A stretch of DNA of 64,000 nucleotides, taken from NCBI GenBank assembly GCA_020851035.1, contig JADZDM010000002.1, positions 253,995 to 317,994 of the forward strand. Direction: 5' to 3'. The DNA is from Gemmatimonadaceae bacterium (lineage in GTDB: Bacteria > Gemmatimonadota > Gemmatimonadetes > Gemmatimonadales > Gemmatimonadaceae). Below the pieces are notes generated by a model that saw nothing but the letters and a program-made list of their open reading frames with translations, did no database searches and was not told the origin of the DNA. Position numbers and translations under genes: made by a program. Positions 61,390-64,000 of this stretch are shown here, piece after piece; position 1 is the first letter of the stretch, and the number at the start of each line of letters is the position of its first letter.

Positions 61390-63072
61390 GTGAGCACCAC
61401 CATCGTGCCGTCGGACATCGAGATCGCGCAGTCTGCCACCCTCCGGCCGATCACCGCCGTGGCCGCGGACCTGGGCCTCGCGGCCGATGACATCGAGCAG
61501 TATGGCCGGTTCAAGGCGAAACTGCCGCTCGAGCTCTCCACCCGACCGGTGCGCGGCAAGCTGGTCGTCGTCACCGCGATCAACCCCACTCCCGCCGGCG
61601 AGGGCAAGAGCACCGTCAGCGTGGGCCTGGCGCAGGCGCTGCGCCGCATCGGGACCAACGCCGTGCTCGCGATTCGTGAGCCGAGCCTCGGGCCCGTGTT
61701 CGGCGTCAAGGGCGGCGCGGCCGGTGGTGGCTACTCGCAGGTGCTGCCGATGGACGAGATCAACCTGCACTTCACCGGCGACTTCCACGCGATCAGCAGC
61801 GCGCACTCGCTGCTGTCGGCAATGATGGACAACCACCTGCAGCAGGGCAACGCGCTGGGGCTCGACCCGCGCCGCATCACCTGGCCGCGCACGATCGACA
61901 TGAACGACCGCGCCCTGCGCCACGCGATCATCGGGCTGGGTGGCCCCGGGGAGGGCATCCCGCGCGAGGAGCGCTGGGTGATCATCCCGGCCAGCGAGGT
62001 GATGGCGATCCTGTCGCTCGCCACCGACCTGGCAGACCTGGAGGAGCGGCTGGGCCGCATCATCGTCGGCGCGACCGCGGGCGCGAACAAGCAGCCGGTC
62101 CGGGCGCGCGACCTGAAGGCGAGCGGCGCCATGACGCTGCTGCTCAAGGACGCGCTCAAGCCGAACCTCGTGCAGACGCTGGAGGGCGGGCCGGCGCTGG
62201 TGCACTGCGGGCCGTTCGGCAACATCGCACACGGCTGCAACAGCCTGGTGGCCACGCGCACGGCGCTGGCGCTGGGCGACGTGGTGGTGACCGAGGCCGG
62301 CTTCGGCTCCGACCTGGGCGCCGAGAAGTTCTTCGACATCAAGTGCCGGATGGGCGGGCTGCGTCCCGAGGCGGCGGTGCTGGTGGCGACGGTGCGTTCG
62401 CTGAAGATGCAGGGGGGTGCGCCGAAGAACGCCCTCGGCATCGAGGACCTGGATGCGCTGGAGCGCGGGCTGCCGCACCTGGCGCACCACGTGCGGAACG
62501 TGCGCCAGTTCGGCGTTCCGGTGATCGTCGCGATCAACCGCCGGCTCACCGACACCGACGCCGAGCTGGCGATGGTGGAGGACTACGCGCGGTCGATCGG
62601 CGTGGACGTTGCGCTGAGCGACGTGTGGGCGGAGGGTGGCGCCGGCGGCGAGGAGCTGGCGCGTGGCGTGCTGGCGCTGCTGGAGGGCGGCACCGCGGAT
62701 TTCGCGCCGGTCTACGACAGCGCCCTCCCGATCCGCGAGAAGATCGACCGGATCGTGCGCGCGGTGTACGGCGCCGACGGCGCGGACATCACGCCGGCGG
62801 CGTCACGGCAGATCGACTACCTCGAGTCCATCGGGCTGCACGACACGCCGGTGTGCATGGCGAAGACGCAGTACTCGCTGACTGACGACGCGACGCGGCT
62901 TGGCGTGCCGACCGGCTTCCGGATCACCGTGAACGAGGTGACCGGGAGTGCCGGCGCCGGCTTCGTGGTGGCGAAGACCGGCGACATCATGACGATGCCG
63001 GGGCTGGGGAAGGTGCCGGCGGCGGAGGGCATGCAGGTGCACGCCGACGGAAGGATCGAGGGACTCTCGTGA
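61390..63072 (+). CDS. fhs: Formate-tetrahydrofolate ligase
   Basis: A GTG at 61390 with GGAG five bases upstream gives 560 residues, normal for the family. The ATP-binding loop is NPTPAGEGKSTVSVGL. IREPSLGPVFGVKGGAAGGG and EAGFGSDLGAEKFFDIKCR are signature segments. It makes 10-formyl-THF from formate, ATP and THF, feeding C1 units into purine, Met and Ser/Gly synthesis. It lies 97 bp after fdsD on the same strand, so formate can go either to NADH through Fds or to folate through this enzyme. No folD is in the window. Confidence 0.95.
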   Translation: MSTTIVPSDIEIAQSATLRPITAVAADLGLAADDIEQYGRFKAKLPLELSTRPVRGKLVVVTAINPTPAGEGKSTVSVGLAQALRRIGTNAVLAIREPSLGPVFGVKGGAAGGGYSQVLPMDEINLHFTGDFHAISSAHSLLSAMMDNHLQQGNALGLDPRRITWPRTIDMNDRALRHAIIGLGGPGEGIPREERWVIIPASEVMAILSLATDLADLEERLGRIIVGATAGANKQPVRARDLKASGAMTLLLKDALKPNLVQTLEGGPALVHCGPFGNIAHGCNSLVATRTALALGDVVVTEAGFGSDLGAEKFFDIKCRMGGLRPEAAVLVATVRSLKMQGGAPKNALGIEDLDALERGLPHLAHHVRNVRQFGVPVIVAINRRLTDTDAELAMVEDYARSIGVDVALSDVWAEGGAGGEELARGVLALLEGGTADFAPVYDSALPIREKIDRIVRAVYGADGADITPAASRQIDYLESIGLHDTPVCMAKTQYSLTDDATRLGVPTGFRITVNEVTGSAGAGFVVAKTGDIMTMPGLGKVPAAEGMQVHADGRIEGLS

Positions 63073-63079
63073 GCCGGTG

Positions 63080-64000
63080 TCAGGCCATCTCGGGATAGTC
63101 CGGGTGGTACATCGCGGCCGCCACCGCCGCCGCGATGTCGTCCGGCTGCGCACACCGCGCCAGCCCGCGCCGGAACGCGATCTCCGCCACCCGCACCCCG
63201 ATCTCCAGCGAGACCTCACGGATGCGTGACAGGCTTGGATAGAGACGCCCCATCGCCAGGTCGTCGTCGGTGACGGTGCCCGCCAGCGTGCGCGCCGCCG
63301 CCGCGAACATCTCGTCCGTCACCCGCGACGCCTCCGACACCACCACGCCCAGGCCCACGCCCGGGAAGATGTACGCGTTGTTGCACTGACCCGGCACGTG
63401 CGTGCGCGTGCGGAACGTCACCGGTGCGAACGGGCTCCCGCTGGCGAAGAGTGCGCGACCCTCGGTGCCGGAATACGCCTCGCGCGCGGTGCACTCCGCC
63501 TTCGAGGTGGGATTCGACAGCGCCATGATCACCGGCCGCTCGTGTGACCGCGCCATGCCCGCCAGCACCCGCGCGGTGAACATCCCCGGCGTGCCCGACA
63601 CGCCGATCAGTGCATGTGGCTTGAGCGAGTCCACCGCCTCGAGCAGCGTCGACACCGGGGCGTGCTCGTGCGCGTAACGCTGCTTGTGCGCGGCGAGCCC
63701 CGTGCGCGTGGATTCCACCAGCCCACCCGAATCCACGAACCAGCAGCGGCGACGCGCCTCCTCCAGGGGAATGCCCTCCTGCACCAGCGCCTCGGTGACG
63801 AGATCGCCGATGCCGATGCCGGCCTCGCCCGCGCCGAGGAACAGCACCCGCATGTCGCGGAACGGCGTGCCGGAGATGCGCGTGGACGAGAGCAGCCCGG
63901 ACAGGGCCACCGCCGCCGTGCCCTGGATGTCGTCGTTGAAGCTGCAGACGCGGTCACGCCAGCGCGCCAGCAGCGCGAAGGCGTTGTGGTTGCCGAAGTC
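63080..64000 (-). CDS. Malic enzyme, C-terminal part, cut by the window edge
   Basis: The open frame runs from the right window edge to the stop at 63080 (about 306 residues visible). The visible N-terminus, DFGNHNAF then CSFNDDIQGTAAV, and the cofactor loop FLGAGEAGIGIGDL (about 28 residues after FNDDIQG) are malic enzyme hallmarks. ALSNPTSKAECT and FPGVGLGV follow, as in eukaryote-type, roughly 540-residue malic enzymes. It decarboxylates malate to pyruvate, reducing NAD(P)+. The start and the catalytic Tyr/Lys region lie beyond the window. It converges with fhs, 7 bp between stops. Confidence 0.93.
   Translation of the reverse strand, partial: DFGNHNAFALLARWRDRVCSFNDDIQGTAAVALSGLLSSTRISGTPFRDMRVLFLGAGEAGIGIGDLVTEALVQEGIPLEEARRRCWFVDSGGLVESTRTGLAAHKQRYAHEHAPVSTLLEAVDSLKPHALIGVSGTPGMFTARVLAGMARSHERPVIMALSNPTSKAECTAREAYSGTEGRALFASGSPFAPVTFRTRTHVPGQCNNAYIFPGVGLGVVVSEASRVTDEMFAAAARTLAGTVTDDDLAMGRLYPSLSRIREVSLEIGVRVAEIAFRRGLARCAQPDDIAAAVAAAMYHPDYPEMA

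Overview
The window is GC-rich bacterial DNA with tightly packed genes, many of which overlap by 4 bp (ATGA, GTGA or TGATG junctions). The gene mix points to an aerobic, heterotrophic, Gram-negative-type bacterium: exported peptidases, two DUF885 proteins, a GMC oxidoreductase paired with a gluconate-dehydrogenase-subunit-3-like protein, an ECF sigma/DUF4097 operon and many lipoproteins. Gemmatimonadota is my best guess. It is an inference from gene content, because the window holds no rRNA or other phylogenetic marker.

Layout. 0-8.8 kb: M24 peptidase lipoprotein, Hsp20, an unusual zinc-ribbon SDR protein, a Tat-exported PLP enzyme, a membrane-fused spermidine-synthase-like protein and an M19 dipeptidase. 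8.9-13.7 kb: PlsB-like acyltransferase, FabH, and a convergent sigma factor / membrane regulator / DUF4097 operon. 13.9-20.4 kb: S9 peptidase followed by a molybdenum hydroxylase cassette (FeS subunit, Tat-exported Mo subunit, XdhC, MocA-like cytidylyltransferase). 20.4-26.9 kb: sarcosine-oxidase-like enzyme, Ig-like lipoprotein, aquaglyceroporin and two convergent histidine kinases. 27.1-35.1 kb: an operon of DUF885, Gfo/Idh/MocA, DUF885, peptide-type binding lipoprotein and two permeases, with no ATPase gene. 35.1-48 kb: hydroxyacid dehydrogenase, GMC/subunit-3 pair, an operon of lipoprotein, MBL hydrolase, ankyrin protein and PIG-L-like protein, then a small membrane ORF with an SSS symporter and an alpha-L-fucosidase. 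Three copies of a roughly 210-250 bp CGCAAAG-bounded palindromic repeat lie here, and two of them bracket the fucosidase in opposite orientation.

48-63 kb is the most coherent block. An Lrp-type regulator is divergent from arginase and ornithine aminotransferase. Next comes a three-gene 2-oxoacid:acceptor oxidoreductase whose first gene fuses a GltD-like flavoprotein to a two-cluster ferredoxin. A complete soluble NAD-dependent molybdenum formate dehydrogenase operon (fdsG-fdsB-fdsA-fdhD-fdsD) and formate-tetrahydrofolate ligase (fhs) follow. A malic enzyme faces it and runs off the right edge. The block could link arginine-derived carbon and 2-oxoacid oxidation to NAD(P)H and formate/C1 metabolism, but the joint role is inference.

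I found no tRNA, rRNA, CRISPR array, transposase or phage gene.
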